64,000 nt of DNA from Bacteroidota bacterium (GCA_023412195.1 JAEYNZ010000023.1:19815-83814), one strand, 5' to 3'; counted from the stretch's first letter, positions 10,064-20,320 are shown. A program made the numbers and translations. The notes: generated by a model from the sequence alone, not told the origin.

Positions 10064-12025
10064 TTAATATTCCTTCACTAAATCATGCTGCTCAATAATT
10101 CCACCATTTGAAGTATCCTTTTTTTCCCTGTTGATGGTTATATTAAACTCGGGAGCACGGTAATCGACCGGAAGGTATCCCGAGGGAATGGTACTGTGGT
10201 TTCCATCACGTGCTGCCCGGTAATGCGGAGAAAGAATTTCAATTCCCCTTTCATTGCAAATATCCTGTATGTTCTGATGCAGGGAGGAGTAAATAACAGC
10301 CTGCTTTTCCGGACTTTTAGTATAGGCATTTATCTGGTATGCAACATAAAAATCTTCCAATGCTGTTTGCAGTACAAATGGTTTTGGCTCAGATTGAATC
10401 AATTCTGTTTTTATTGCTGCATCGATGAGTGCCTGATGCGTGTCTCTCCAGGGGACATCGTAACCAATGGTAACGGTTGTGTGAATTATCAAACCCATAT
10501 CGCCGGAATAAGTGCTGTAATTTGTTGTATTGCCAGTTAGAATTGTAGAATTAGGTATGGTTATAATCTCATTCTTTATGGTCCGAAGCCTGGTTACCAG
10601 CAGCGTCTTTTCTATAACATCACCTGTGATCTCGCCTATCTTGATGCGGTCATTAATTTTAAATGGACGCATATATGTAATCACCAGGCCAGCTACCATG
10701 TTGGCAATGGCTGAAGAAGACCCCAGCGAAAACAAAATTCCAATAAAAACAGAAACTCCCTTAAAAATATCTGAGTCGGATCCTGGAAGATATGGGAAGA
10801 TCATGACAAACATAAATGCATAAAGTAAAAACCGAACGATGCTGTAGGTTGGCATAGCCCAGTCAGCATGAAAACCTGAAATCCGGAGTTTCTCTGCTTC
10901 AATCTCTGAAAATATGTATTGAACAAATTTGATAAAATACTTCATCACGACCAAAATTACCAGGATGGTAAAAAGATTGGGAATATAATCCCATACAGAG
11001 ATGAACACGCCTTTAAACGGCGACCATATCAGGTTAAACAGATCATCAGCCCAGCCTCTTGTAAAAGGGAAAATGCTGAATATAATTGGTAATGTAATAT
11101 AAACGAGCAGGGCATAGGTGAACCACCGGATTACTTTCAGCAGGAAAAATATACCTTTAAGTTCCTGCTCGGCCGAAAGAAATGTGTAGTCCTTGTAGGC
11201 AAGGTTCTTAAGCCACCTTGTTTGGTTACTGATGATGTACCTGAGTGACAGATGATACCCTTTCCCAATCAGCCTGATTAGAAACCACGCGATTAACAGA
11301 ACCAGCAAAACCAGTCCTATTCTTGCCAGAAGTCGTGTAAAACTGGTGTTTTTCCGTGCTTCCGTGAGTGAATGAAGAATGGCTGCTTTATATGTATCTG
11401 CCAGTTCACCTGCCTCCATGTTATACCATAAAGCATCTGTTTCAGATACACTCATGATAATCATATCGCCATACATGATATCAAGGGTATGTTCTGACTG
11501 TCCGATCTCAATGGAATCTGTTTTCAGCAGATCATCCTTGAACAAAAGATATATTTTACGGGAAATGTTGTCAGCACGTTCATCAGGTGTTAAAGATCCT
11601 ATCCTGGTATAAACATAAAATAAGGTATCTTTTAATGGTCCTACCACAGGAGAGCCGGTAACCGTTTTCCGCAAGGCATCAATACGGGCTTTTCTTTCAG
11701 CGGCCAGCTGTTGTTCCCGCGACGCGATATCCCTCAATTGTCGTTGAAGTTCTTCCTTTTGAATATTATCGGTGGTTTTTAAGGAGATAATCTGCTGTTC
11801 AAGCACTGTTTTTCTAATGGAATCTGCAAGCCGTTTCTGTTCAATTTCAGCAAGCCGCCTGCTGAATTCCTGCAGAAGAACCTTATTCTCCGGATCCTGT
11901 GCCTGTACAAGAGAATCTGACTGGGCTGATACGGAAAAAGTAATCAGGAATAACAGGATAACAAGAATGACATAACTTATGAGTTGGAGAGGGGATTTAA
12001 CTTGTTCTGCATGTGTAGCTATCAT
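10064..12025 (-). CDS. Large MscS-family mechanosensitive channel
   Basis: This is predicted to be a membrane channel that opens under osmotic downshock. The 653-residue protein starts with a hydrophobic export segment ending FSVSAQ (about residues 17-36). A Gln/Arg/Glu-rich, probably coiled-coil periplasmic region follows (~45-125), then several membrane spans (~230-450). The MscS pore and beta-domain contain GSSSAIANMVAGLVITYMRPFKINDRIKIGEITGDV, the family signature that lines the pore and leads into the Sm-like fold. The C-terminal part (TTVTIGYDVPWRDTHQALIDAA) is the usual cytoplasmic alpha/beta domain. It is much larger than E. coli MscS and resembles the extended YbdG/MscM-type proteins. 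The gating stimulus cannot be read from sequence. Confidence 0.88.
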   Translation of the reverse strand: MIATHAEQVKSPLQLISYVILVILLFLITFSVSAQSDSLVQAQDPENKVLLQEFSRRLAEIEQKRLADSIRKTVLEQQIISLKTTDNIQKEELQRQLRDIASREQQLAAERKARIDALRKTVTGSPVVGPLKDTLFYVYTRIGSLTPDERADNISRKIYLLFKDDLLKTDSIEIGQSEHTLDIMYGDMIIMSVSETDALWYNMEAGELADTYKAAILHSLTEARKNTSFTRLLARIGLVLLVLLIAWFLIRLIGKGYHLSLRYIISNQTRWLKNLAYKDYTFLSAEQELKGIFFLLKVIRWFTYALLVYITLPIIFSIFPFTRGWADDLFNLIWSPFKGVFISVWDYIPNLFTILVILVVMKYFIKFVQYIFSEIEAEKLRISGFHADWAMPTYSIVRFLLYAFMFVMIFPYLPGSDSDIFKGVSVFIGILFSLGSSSAIANMVAGLVITYMRPFKINDRIKIGEITGDVIEKTLLVTRLRTIKNEIITIPNSTILTGNTTNYSTYSGDMGLIIHTTVTIGYDVPWRDTHQALIDAAIKTELIQSEPKPFVLQTALEDFYVAYQINAYTKSPEKQAVIYSSLHQNIQDICNERGIEILSPHYRAARDGNHSTIPSGYLPVDYRAPEFNITINREKKDTSNGGIIEQHDLVKEY

Positions 12026-12141
12026 AAATGGTCAGTTTTGTTTAAGGAAAGAAATAAACATGCTGATATTCAATTTGTGCGTAAAGAAAACAAAATTTCT
12101 GATGGAACTTACATAAATAAAAACCTAAGTGATTGAAACTT

Positions 12142-13524
12142 CTATACCTCTCTCTGAATCCTGCCACGATTGTACGAGAAATATATACCCACTGTGCCCA
12201 GCATTGAAAAGCTGATAAATGCCCACTTCATTGCTTTAAGGAAAAGATGGCCAGGTACTGTCTCAATGGCCTGATTTCCTATAAACCCTGCAAAGAAAAG
12301 GGTGGCTACCGTCATACTTGTGATTTGCCCTACCACCCTCATGGTAGCTGCTGATCCTGATGCAAGTCCCAGTTGGTTTTTACTTACTGAACTCATGATG
12401 GTGTTCATGTTCGGGGAGGAAAAAAAGGCGAAACCAAGGCCAACCCATACAAGGATGCATAGGATCATCCAGACAGGAGTGCTTTCGGTAAGAAAAGCAA
12501 ATGCAAACAACCCGATGGTGCACATGGTCATACCAATTGTGGCCAGATACCGTGGCTGGATGCGGTCGGATAACCTTCCTGCAACAGGCGAAAAAAGCGC
12601 CATCATTGCTGGCTGTGCTACAAGAACTGATCCTGCATACCTTGGCGACATGCCCTGAATCTTCTGAAGATACAGGCTCAGCAGAAATACGATGGCAAAG
12701 GTAGCACTATAATTGATTAAAGCTGCCAGGTTTGAAAAGGCAAACAGGCGGTTGCGAGTGAACAGCTTTGTTTCCAGCACAGGCCTGGCCGAGCGGTTTT
12801 CAATCTGCCAGAATACAATAAGGGAAATGGCTCCAATCCCCATCATAAGCCATCCCGGGAGTGCAGGAATCTGCGATGATCCATAAACAAGAAGTACCAG
12901 CCCGACCATATAAAAGATGGTTCCCTTTAAATCCATTTTCTTCTCAGCACCCTCCTTTACCTGGTCCTTGCCCAGGAATAGAAATGCAACAGCAGTGGTA
13001 ATCAATCCAAATGCCGATGCAATGAAAAATATAGACCTCCATCCGAAATATTGCGTCAAAAAGCCTCCTGCGAAAGGGCCAAATGCCAGGCCAAGGTACA
13101 CAGCCGACACAGAAAAACCAAGCACCCTGCCCCTGTGCCGGGGCAGAAATGCCGAAACCAGGATGGCTGCTCCTGTTGTACTTGTGAATGCTGCGCCAAT
13201 TCCCTGTATGAACCTGAAAATGATGAGCCAGGTACCCGAAACTGCAAACCCGCAGATGAGCGAAGCGAAGGTGAAAATAACTACCCCTGTCTTAAATATC
13301 CTCCTGATTCCGGTGAGGTCGCCCCAGCGGCCTACGGGTAATAAAAACATTGCGGTGGCAAGCAGGAAGGCGGTAATCACCCAGCTCAGTTTTACTGCAT
13401 CCAGTCCGAAGCTTTTTTCAATGGAAGGAAGGGCAATGTTCACTGATGAAATGAGAAAAGTTCCCATAAAGGAGGTGATGGCCACAATGGCAAGTATGGA
13501 GATCTGCTTTTTTGTCCAGTTCAT
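12142..13524 (-). CDS. MFS drug-type exporter (EmrB/QacA-like, DHA2)
   Basis: This proton-coupled inner-membrane transporter of 460 residues has about 12-14 hydrophobic helices. It carries the MFS motif A-like sequence GRWGDLTGIRRIFKTG after TM2, the RFIQGIGAAF segment, and the motif C-like GLAFGPFAGGFLTQYFGW typical of antiporters. The first helix region SSVNIALPSIEKSF matches DHA2 exporters. The substrate cannot be assigned. A -7-like box (CAAAAGTA on the plus strand, 13545-13552) lies upstream. No membrane-fusion or TolC partner is adjacent, so it may work as a single-component pump. Confidence 0.85.
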   Translation of the reverse strand: MNWTKKQISILAIVAITSFMGTFLISSVNIALPSIEKSFGLDAVKLSWVITAFLLATAMFLLPVGRWGDLTGIRRIFKTGVVIFTFASLICGFAVSGTWLIIFRFIQGIGAAFTSTTGAAILVSAFLPRHRGRVLGFSVSAVYLGLAFGPFAGGFLTQYFGWRSIFFIASAFGLITTAVAFLFLGKDQVKEGAEKKMDLKGTIFYMVGLVLLVYGSSQIPALPGWLMMGIGAISLIVFWQIENRSARPVLETKLFTRNRLFAFSNLAALINYSATFAIVFLLSLYLQKIQGMSPRYAGSVLVAQPAMMALFSPVAGRLSDRIQPRYLATIGMTMCTIGLFAFAFLTESTPVWMILCILVWVGLGFAFFSSPNMNTIMSSVSKNQLGLASGSAATMRVVGQITSMTVATLFFAGFIGNQAIETVPGHLFLKAMKWAFISFSMLGTVGIYFSYNRGRIQREV

Positions 13525-13605
13525 GTTACATCTGATTGAATCATCAAAAGTAATGTTTGTTAATGAAATAGAAGTTTATGCCTCCGATAGGTTTTTAACA
13601 AAAAA

Positions 13606-13640
13606 AATCCTGACCCTTTTTTAATCATCAGGTCAGGATT
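13606..13640 (-). terminator. Terminator downstream of the S9 peptidase gene
   Basis: Inverted repeat AATCCTGACC / GGTCAGGATT (10 bp, 15-base loop). Read on the minus strand it is followed by a run of T, as expected for the gene ending at 13667. Confidence 0.8.
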
Positions 13641-13666
13641 CAATTTTTATATCAGTTATTAAAAAC

Positions 13667-15553
13667 CTATTTCAGGTATGTATCAAGGAAAGTCAGAATC
13701 TGGCCATAGCCCCTGATCTCATTTGCTTTTTTCATAAAGCCGTGCCCTTCATCGGGAAATACAATATATTCCACGGGAACATTATTCTCCTTCATTGCCT
13801 CTACTATTTCATCCGATTCCACCTGTAACACCCTGGGATCATTTGCTCCCTGTAATACCATCACAGGGTTTTTGACCTGGTGGGCATGGAAAAGTGGAGA
13901 AATCTTGTAAAGTCTTACGGAATCATCAGTATAGGGATCACCCAACTCGTCATACAATGCCTTTCTCTCCGCCTCCCAATAGGGTGGAATTGATTTAAGG
14001 GTGCGGAGCCAGTTGGTAACTCCAAAGATGTTAACACCCACCTTAAACTCATCTGGTTCAAATGCCATGGCCGCCATGGTCATATACCCGCCATAGCTTC
14101 CACCTATAATTCCGATTTTATCTGCATCGATGTAATTCTGCTCCTGCAGCCAGTTTTTCCCCCAGATGCAATCCTGCAGGTCGCCGCCGCCATGATCCCT
14201 GTCATCCATCTTGTAAAAGGTTTTACCATAACCACTGCTGCCCCTGTTGTTTACAGCAAGCACCGCATATCCGTTATTTACCAGGAACTGGATAAGGGAC
14301 GAATAACCTGTCCTTGATTGTCCACCCGGGCCTCCATGCACCCATACCAGGGCAGGGACCTTGTTTTGGGCTGATGCATTTAATGGCTTGTAATATATTG
14401 AAGGAATTTCTCTTCCGTCAAATGAAGGATACCTGATTACTTCTGCCGATACAAGATGTGCAGGATTTATTTCCGGATTCAGGGTATCAGTAAGTTTCTT
14501 TAGCTCCTTCGACTCAAAATTATATACATAAATATTGGAAGGCGCTTTTGAGCTTCCTACCGTCAGCCGCATGTTCCGTTCAGTGTCGGAAATCTCAATT
14601 GCAAGCACATCAGCATCGGGTATGCCCGGAAAATCAACTTTCTGCCCTGTGCTGTTATCTAAAAGTATAACCTGGTTTTTACCATCTTCATTTACAAGGA
14701 TGACTCTGTACTTTTCATTCTCACTGAGAGAACTGTACACAACATCCCAATTGGTTTCAAAAACTGTTTTCCTGGATTTGGAAGCAATATCATATTCCAC
14801 GAGATAAGTAAACTCTTTTTCAGCATTGGTTGTATAATAAAATCTGCTTCCATCGTTGCTGAATCCTGATGCGCTATATTCACCCGGCTGTTCGGGTTGA
14901 GATATTTCAACTGTTTCACCTGTAGAAGTGTTTCTCAGAAAAAGCTGGTTGCTGCTGGTAGTAACCGGCATCACAAGTGCAAGTGTTTTTTCATCATCTG
15001 ATAATCCTGCTACCTGCATACCGTCATCGTTCTGATAGATCATATTTTCCTGCCAGTCTGCAGAAGCCATTTTATAAAGATCAAAATAACGGGGATCCCG
15101 TTTGTTTGAAAGATAATATAAATGCGTCTTTTCCTTGTTCCACCCTGCAAACTGGGCTTTCTCTTCCTCTCCGGGAGTCAGGTCTGTGGTTTCTCCATTT
15201 TCATCCAATAGAAAAAGATGGTTGTTTTCATCCCCGCCTTTATCCGCACTGTATAGAATCTCACCTGTTGAAGGTACATATCCAACTGCAAAGAATGACT
15301 CTTCTCCCGAACTGGTAATCTGTTTCTTGACTCCGGAAGAAATATCTATCTCATATACATTGAAGATTCCTGATTCATCACTGCTGACAAGCAACTTAGT
15401 TTCATCGGGTGAAAAGAAACCGCCGCCAATTCTTGTATTTCCATAAAACTGCTCTATTGTGTAAGTGGGAACAGCTTCCGGTAACTGACGGACACATGAA
15501 AGGAGGAATAAAGGCAAACAAATAAAAATCAGCTTTTTCATAAAGTATTTCAT
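13667..15553 (-). CDS. S9-family prolyl-oligopeptidase-like lipoprotein
   Basis: This is a serine peptidase of the DPP/acylaminoacyl-peptidase group, probably anchored in the outer or inner membrane. The 628-residue protein starts with a lipoprotein signal (IFICLPLFLLSC), so Cys at about residue 20 would be lipidated. An N-terminal beta-propeller made of WD40-like repeats (residues ~40-370) precedes an alpha/beta-hydrolase domain. The nucleophile is Ser486 in GGSYGGYM; WVHGGPGGQSR forms the oxyanion side, and GANDPRV and GHGF supply the Asp/His end. A second Met (residue 5) could be the real start. It likely trims peptides in the periplasm. Confidence 0.9.
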   Translation of the reverse strand: MKYFMKKLIFICLPLFLLSCVRQLPEAVPTYTIEQFYGNTRIGGGFFSPDETKLLVSSDESGIFNVYEIDISSGVKKQITSSGEESFFAVGYVPSTGEILYSADKGGDENNHLFLLDENGETTDLTPGEEEKAQFAGWNKEKTHLYYLSNKRDPRYFDLYKMASADWQENMIYQNDDGMQVAGLSDDEKTLALVMPVTTSSNQLFLRNTSTGETVEISQPEQPGEYSASGFSNDGSRFYYTTNAEKEFTYLVEYDIASKSRKTVFETNWDVVYSSLSENEKYRVILVNEDGKNQVILLDNSTGQKVDFPGIPDADVLAIEISDTERNMRLTVGSSKAPSNIYVYNFESKELKKLTDTLNPEINPAHLVSAEVIRYPSFDGREIPSIYYKPLNASAQNKVPALVWVHGGPGGQSRTGYSSLIQFLVNNGYAVLAVNNRGSSGYGKTFYKMDDRDHGGGDLQDCIWGKNWLQEQNYIDADKIGIIGGSYGGYMTMAAMAFEPDEFKVGVNIFGVTNWLRTLKSIPPYWEAERKALYDELGDPYTDDSVRLYKISPLFHAHQVKNPVMVLQGANDPRVLQVESDEIVEAMKENNVPVEYIVFPDEGHGFMKKANEIRGYGQILTFLDTYLK

Positions 15554-15631
15554 TTAGTTTTCATGCTGTGAAAATATCTTTAGGAAGTTAATGAAATCCT
15601 TTATAATAAGCAACTATAATTCAGATGGAAA

Positions 15632-17485
15632 TCAATCATCAGCAACTGTTGTGGAATAAACAACCACATCATGTGCATTAACAACCACTTTTTCCTGTGA
15701 TTTGCCCCCTTGAGAATGTTCCCTGGCCTGTCCGTCCTTTGATTCTTTCCACTGTTGTTCACCCGAATCAAGAATCTTTTCCCACGAGAGATCAAGCAGG
15801 GGAAGGGTGAAACTTACTGGTTCCTTTGAAAAATTCAGAAAACAAACAAGGTGCACGGTATCTTCCCTGTTCTTACGCAAAATGGATATTCCCGACTGCT
15901 CCAAAGCTGCAACCCGTATATCATTTTTACTGAAGTTCTGCAGGATGGGATTCGACTTTCTGATCTCAATCAGTTTTTTATGCCAGCTTAAGAGGATTGC
16001 ATGCTTCCCTTCATGTCTCAGGTTCCACTGCAGTTTCGAGCCGTTGAATATTTTTTCATCCTGCGGGTCAGGGGGATCGCCTTCGAAGTTAAAGCCTTCA
16101 AATTCCTTTTTGCGGCCCTGTCTGACAGCCTCGATTAAATCCTTGTCTGAATGGCTGATGAAATAAAAGAAAGGATTTGTTTCCCCGTATTCTTCACCCA
16201 TAAACAACATAGGCACATAGGGTGAAAGCAGCACTGCAGCTGCTGCAAGCTTTAACTGCTTAAAATTTACCAATATACTCAGCCGTTCCGCCATTGCCCT
16301 GTTACCTACAATATCATGGTTCTGGATAAAGACAACAAACCTGTTTCCCGGAATCCCGGCCGATGATTTTCCATGTTTCCTCTTCCTGAATTTTACAAAA
16401 TCGCCGCTGTGAACATATCCATCATTATAAGCTTTAGCAAGCTGTTCCATGCTTCCGAAATCTTCATAGAACTTCCGGCCGGTGCTGTCGAGTAAAACAT
16501 AAATTGCATGGTGAAAATCGTCGAGCCATTGTGCCGTAAACCCAAATCCTCCTGTTTCAGCCGGTGCCAGTACCCTCGGACTGTTGAGGTCGCTTTCGGC
16601 AATTGTATAGAACAACCTTCCCAGCCTCTGTTCTGCTTCACGTATCTTTTCATGCATCAGTTCCCAGAAATGCACTGCCCCCGAGTCATATACTTCATGT
16701 ATGGCATCCAGCCTCAGTCCGTCGATGTGATACTTCTCAAACCAGAATACCGGGTTATTGGCATAATATTCCCTGACACCATCCGACCATGCCCTGTCGA
16801 AATTAATGGCTTCTCCCCAGGGTGTTTTATACCAGGCGGTAAACCATGGTCCAAAGCGTGAGAAATAGTTCCCTTCCGGTCCCATGTGGTTATATATCAC
16901 ATCAAGGAAAACAGCAATTCCATGGGCGTGACAGGCATCCACCAGTTTCCTGAGCCCTTCCGGTCCGCCGTAACTGTTCTGGACTGCATAGGGAAAAACC
17001 CTGTCATAGCCCCAGTTCCGGGTACCCGGAAATTGTGTGACAGGCATCAGTTCAATGGCATTGAACCCGGTATCCTTAAGGTTTTCAAGCCTTGGAATGA
17101 TGGCTTCAAATGTACCTTCAGGCGTAAACGTACCAACGTGCAGCTCATAGAGTATGAGTTCACCAAACGGAATGCCTTTCCAGTCATTGTCTGTCCACTG
17201 AAAACTGTTGTGGTCAATGATTTCTGATGGACCGTGCACACCTTCCGGCTGAAATTGTGAGCCCGGGTCAGGAAGGCTGGCATCATCCCCGGGTTTGTAA
17301 AAATACCGGGTTCCGGGACCAGTGCCGGCTGCTGTCACTGAAAAGTAGCCCTGGCCGTCCTTCTGCATTTCAATCATCCTTTCTTCAGGATGAACAACGT
17401 GAAGTGTCATCTTTTCCTTTTCCGGTGCCCACACCCTGAAAGTGCAGCCCTCAGGGCCTTTGATTATAGGGCTGTATTCTGTCAT
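15632..17485 (-). CDS. treZ: Malto-oligosyltrehalose trehalohydrolase
   Basis: The enzyme cleaves the end trehalose from maltooligosyl-trehalose and is normally the second enzyme after TreY. The 617-residue GH13 protein has an N-terminal carbohydrate-binding-like domain (TFRVWAPEKEKMTLHV), then the catalytic barrel: YELHVGTFTPEGTFEAI, VIYNHMGPEGNY, GLRLDAIHEVYD (nucleophile Asp), TIAESDLNSPR (acid/base Glu) and FIQNHDIVGN. ELHVGTFTPEG plus the wide loop architecture distinguishes it from branching enzymes. It follows the GH13 alpha-glucosidase gene by 50 bp on the same strand, so co-transcription is likely. No treY is visible within the window. Confidence 0.88.
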   Translation of the reverse strand: MTEYSPIIKGPEGCTFRVWAPEKEKMTLHVVHPEERMIEMQKDGQGYFSVTAAGTGPGTRYFYKPGDDASLPDPGSQFQPEGVHGPSEIIDHNSFQWTDNDWKGIPFGELILYELHVGTFTPEGTFEAIIPRLENLKDTGFNAIELMPVTQFPGTRNWGYDRVFPYAVQNSYGGPEGLRKLVDACHAHGIAVFLDVIYNHMGPEGNYFSRFGPWFTAWYKTPWGEAINFDRAWSDGVREYYANNPVFWFEKYHIDGLRLDAIHEVYDSGAVHFWELMHEKIREAEQRLGRLFYTIAESDLNSPRVLAPAETGGFGFTAQWLDDFHHAIYVLLDSTGRKFYEDFGSMEQLAKAYNDGYVHSGDFVKFRKRKHGKSSAGIPGNRFVVFIQNHDIVGNRAMAERLSILVNFKQLKLAAAAVLLSPYVPMLFMGEEYGETNPFFYFISHSDKDLIEAVRQGRKKEFEGFNFEGDPPDPQDEKIFNGSKLQWNLRHEGKHAILLSWHKKLIEIRKSNPILQNFSKNDIRVAALEQSGISILRKNREDTVHLVCFLNFSKEPVSFTLPLLDLSWEKILDSGEQQWKESKDGQAREHSQGGKSQEKVVVNAHDVVVYSTTVADD

Positions 17486-17535
17486 TGCTGATGTACTTTA
17501 AATTCCTGGGGTTCAATAAGTGTAAACTGAAAATA

Positions 17536-19155
17536 TTAATCCTGAATTTTGTCAACCCTGATCACAATTGCTTCGTCGCCACCAATGCTGAAGTTATTTT
17601 CTACCTCCTGGCCTTCCAGATCGGGTGAAGTGGAAAGTTCAACTTTGCCATGGAAACGGATATTCTGTGGGTTGAAATAGCATGGGCGATGACTAAGGTT
17701 CAAAACAATTATAAATTCGTCTTCGCCTTCTGCCTTCCTGGAATACGATAGCATCTGCCTGTCGGAATATACCGGGGCATAATTTCCTGCAATCAGAGAA
17801 GGTTCGTTCTGGCGCAACCTGATTAACCTCTTGTAGAGGGAAAGCATTGAATGCGGATCATGTTTTTGGGCCTGGACGTTTTCACGCTCATAATTTTTAT
17901 TTACCGGAAGCCAGGGTTCGGCATATGAGAAACCTGCATTGCGGTCGTTACTCCACTGCATGGGGGTACGTGCAGGATCCCGGCTCAGATTCTTTCCTGG
18001 CAAATTCAATCCCTGCGGGTCCTGAATCTTATCATAGGGAATGGGCACATCCCTCATGCCGATTTCTTCTCCGTAATAGATGGTTGGCGTGCCGCGCAAG
18101 GTAAGCAGCATTACCGCAGCCACCATTGCCTGCTGTAATCCCACCCTGCTGGCAATACGAGGCTGGTCATGATTGCCCAATACCCAGTTGGGCCATCCTT
18201 CCGAAGGAAGTGCTCCTTCATACTCATCAATGGCAGCGGCAATCTGCTGTGCATCCCACGGGCGTGTCAGTAGCTGGAAATTGAAGGGAAGGTTTGCCCC
18301 CTTGTTGTCTGCCCCGTAATAATGCATCAGCTTTGAAACAGGCAGATAAATTTCACCAATCATCATTCGCTCATCGTATGAGTCAAGCACCTTCCGCATC
18401 TTACGGATGATGCCATGCACCTCCGGCTGGTCGGTTGAATACACAGGCAGCACCTGTTCATAGGTGTTCATGTGCGGCTGGTACTCAGGATTGGGCGGAT
18501 TATCCCTGAACTGGTCGTCCTTTATCATATGCCACATTACATCAATCCGGAATCCATCAACACCACGGTCGAGCCAGAAGCGCATTACACCGAACATGGC
18601 TTCCTGTACTTCAGGGTTCCTCCAGTTCAAATCAGGTTGCTCCTTCAGGAAGGCATGATAATAATACTGCTGAGTTGTTTCATCCCATTCCCATGCCGGC
18701 CCCCCGAAAGCACTTAACCAGTTGTTGGGGCATCCGCCATTCGGGGCAGCGTCTTTCCATATATACCAGTCGCGTTTGGGATTGTCACGCGATGACCGCG
18801 ACTCAATAAACCATGGATGCTGGTCGGAACTGTGGTTGGGAACAAGGTCCATGATCAGTTTCATGTTCCTCTTGTGGACTTCCCTGACCAGCCTGTCAAA
18901 ATCATCCATCGTACCAAACATGGGATGGATATCCGTGTAATCCGATATATCATACCCAAAATCGGCCATGGGAGAGGGATATACAGGGGATATCCATACC
19001 GCCCCTATGCCAAGCCACTTCAGGTGGTCGAGGCGCCTGATGATACCCTGCAAATCGCCTATGCCATCGCCATTGCTGTCCTGAAACGAACGGGGGTATA
19101 TCTGGTAGATAATCTCCTTGTGCCACCAGATGTACTTTTCGCTTTTTTCTTTCAT
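17536..19155 (-). CDS. GH13 alpha-glucosidase / oligo-1,6-glucosidase
   Basis: This hydrolyses alpha-glucosides such as maltose, isomaltose or short malto-oligosaccharides. The 539-residue protein starts at MKEKSEKYIWWHKE (ATG 19155). The open frame continues upstream to 19281, but those 42 residues are unlike the family. It has no signal peptide, so it is probably cytoplasmic. Motifs in order: IYQIYPRSFQDSNGDGIGD, DLVPNHSSDQHPWF, GFRIDVMWHM (nucleophile Asp), IGEIYLP (acid/base Glu) and LGNHDQPRI. A promoter-like box, TACTTTTG on the minus strand (19184-19177), sits 22 bp upstream. Precise specificity is not readable; GH13 subfamilies with trehalose-synthase activity are related. Confidence 0.9.
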   Translation of the reverse strand: MKEKSEKYIWWHKEIIYQIYPRSFQDSNGDGIGDLQGIIRRLDHLKWLGIGAVWISPVYPSPMADFGYDISDYTDIHPMFGTMDDFDRLVREVHKRNMKLIMDLVPNHSSDQHPWFIESRSSRDNPKRDWYIWKDAAPNGGCPNNWLSAFGGPAWEWDETTQQYYYHAFLKEQPDLNWRNPEVQEAMFGVMRFWLDRGVDGFRIDVMWHMIKDDQFRDNPPNPEYQPHMNTYEQVLPVYSTDQPEVHGIIRKMRKVLDSYDERMMIGEIYLPVSKLMHYYGADNKGANLPFNFQLLTRPWDAQQIAAAIDEYEGALPSEGWPNWVLGNHDQPRIASRVGLQQAMVAAVMLLTLRGTPTIYYGEEIGMRDVPIPYDKIQDPQGLNLPGKNLSRDPARTPMQWSNDRNAGFSYAEPWLPVNKNYERENVQAQKHDPHSMLSLYKRLIRLRQNEPSLIAGNYAPVYSDRQMLSYSRKAEGEDEFIIVLNLSHRPCYFNPQNIRFHGKVELSTSPDLEGQEVENNFSIGGDEAIVIRVDKIQD

Positions 19156-19235
19156 TCTGTGTTGCTTGAAGTTCAACAAAAGTAAACAGGGGAATGCAGC
19201 AAATGTTTGAAGAAATGTTTGTTGATTGCGGGTCT

Positions 19236-20219
19236 TTAATCCAGCTTCAGGGGATGTTTTAGCTTTACAGGCTGGCACCACGAATCCGTTCCGTCGAAAA
19301 CGGACGTAAGCAGGTAAGTGATTGTATGATCTTCAATAAACAGCTGTGGCCGCTCCCTTCGTACACAATGGATGATGCTGTCTTTTTCTGCTGCAATATC
19401 ATGGTCGTAAACTACGACAGGGGAATATTCCAGCCAGTTGTTGATTCCGTTATCAGAAAACAGGTGGACGCCCCACCGCACATGCCCGCTGATACCGCCA
19501 ACATTGTCTTCACAAATGAAATGATAGCCTTCCCTGGACTTAAAAAGATAAAAGTCTTCAATCTTCATGTCAGGCCAAACATTTTTGTTTACAACAGCAT
19601 AAGGCCCATGATAAGTATCAGCCGCGGCTATAAATGTCTGCAGTTTCTCATCCCTGTAAAGGAGCAAAACCCTGTGGTTTTCAACCAGCAGGGCAGGATT
19701 GTTTGATTCTATGTCAATAACAGGATTGGCAATCCGTTCCCACGGACCATAAACCGATTTAGAACGTGCATAGCCTATCCTGCGGAGCAATTGCTGTGAA
19801 CCCGGAAGCAGTGTTGTAAAATCACTGCCGATGTAAAAGAGCACATATTCATCTCCAATTTTATGTATCGTAGGATTATGGGCCATGTTGGAATCCCAGA
19901 AACTGCTGTCACGTTCACCAATCACCACTTCTTCAAATCTGAACGGCCCAAGCGGACTGGCAGAAGTGGCACGCACAATCTCTGAACGGTTACGGTAACC
20001 ATCGGGAAAAGCCGCTTCCTTTGGCCACCTGGATGCGAAAAGGTGGTACACCGAATCAACTTTTATCATAGACCCTCCCCATACCCAGTAACCCTCCATT
20101 TTGAATCCGCTGTTGGCGGGAACGGGTTCATAGGTGAATGTAAGCCCCTGTGCCGACAGGAAATTTATTGCCGGTAAAAAAGTCAGAATATACCCCAGGA
20201 TTATAAGTTTCTTCGTCAT
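19236..20219 (-). CDS. Exported five-bladed beta-propeller glycosidase-like protein
   Basis: The 327-residue protein has a signal peptide ending NFLSAQ. The body is built of repeated short strands with motifs like YWVWGGSMIKVDSVYHLFASRW, WDSNMAHNPTIHKIGDEYVLFYIG, IESNNPALLVENHRVLLLYRD and IEDFYLFKSREGYHFICED. This is the pattern of the GH43/GH62/GH117 beta-propeller clan. The acidic residues following Asn-Pro or in WDSN are candidates for the active site, but I cannot assign the family or the substrate. It lies 80 bp upstream of the GH13 gene on the same strand, so it may be part of the same carbohydrate operon, acting in the periplasm. Confidence 0.7.
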   Translation of the reverse strand: MTKKLIILGYILTFLPAINFLSAQGLTFTYEPVPANSGFKMEGYWVWGGSMIKVDSVYHLFASRWPKEAAFPDGYRNRSEIVRATSASPLGPFRFEEVVIGERDSSFWDSNMAHNPTIHKIGDEYVLFYIGSDFTTLLPGSQQLLRRIGYARSKSVYGPWERIANPVIDIESNNPALLVENHRVLLLYRDEKLQTFIAAADTYHGPYAVVNKNVWPDMKIEDFYLFKSREGYHFICEDNVGGISGHVRWGVHLFSDNGINNWLEYSPVVVYDHDIAAEKDSIIHCVRRERPQLFIEDHTITYLLTSVFDGTDSWCQPVKLKHPLKLD

Positions 20220-20320
20220 CAGCTATAATATAAGGTTACTGAAAATAACGAAATTCATGCTGTCTGTGTTTTCGGATACTTTAGCATGAAAGCTGAAGCA
20301 TATGTTTGGGACTGAAGGTT

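Noticed and set aside
12917..13624. 235-codon plus-strand open frame
   Set aside because: It is antisense to the MFS exporter, whose motifs are unambiguous; the length is a by-product of codon bias.
17536..19281. Longer start (19281) for the GH13 gene
   Set aside because: The extra 42 residues lie ahead of the conserved enzyme start and the frame overlaps the end of the preceding gene.
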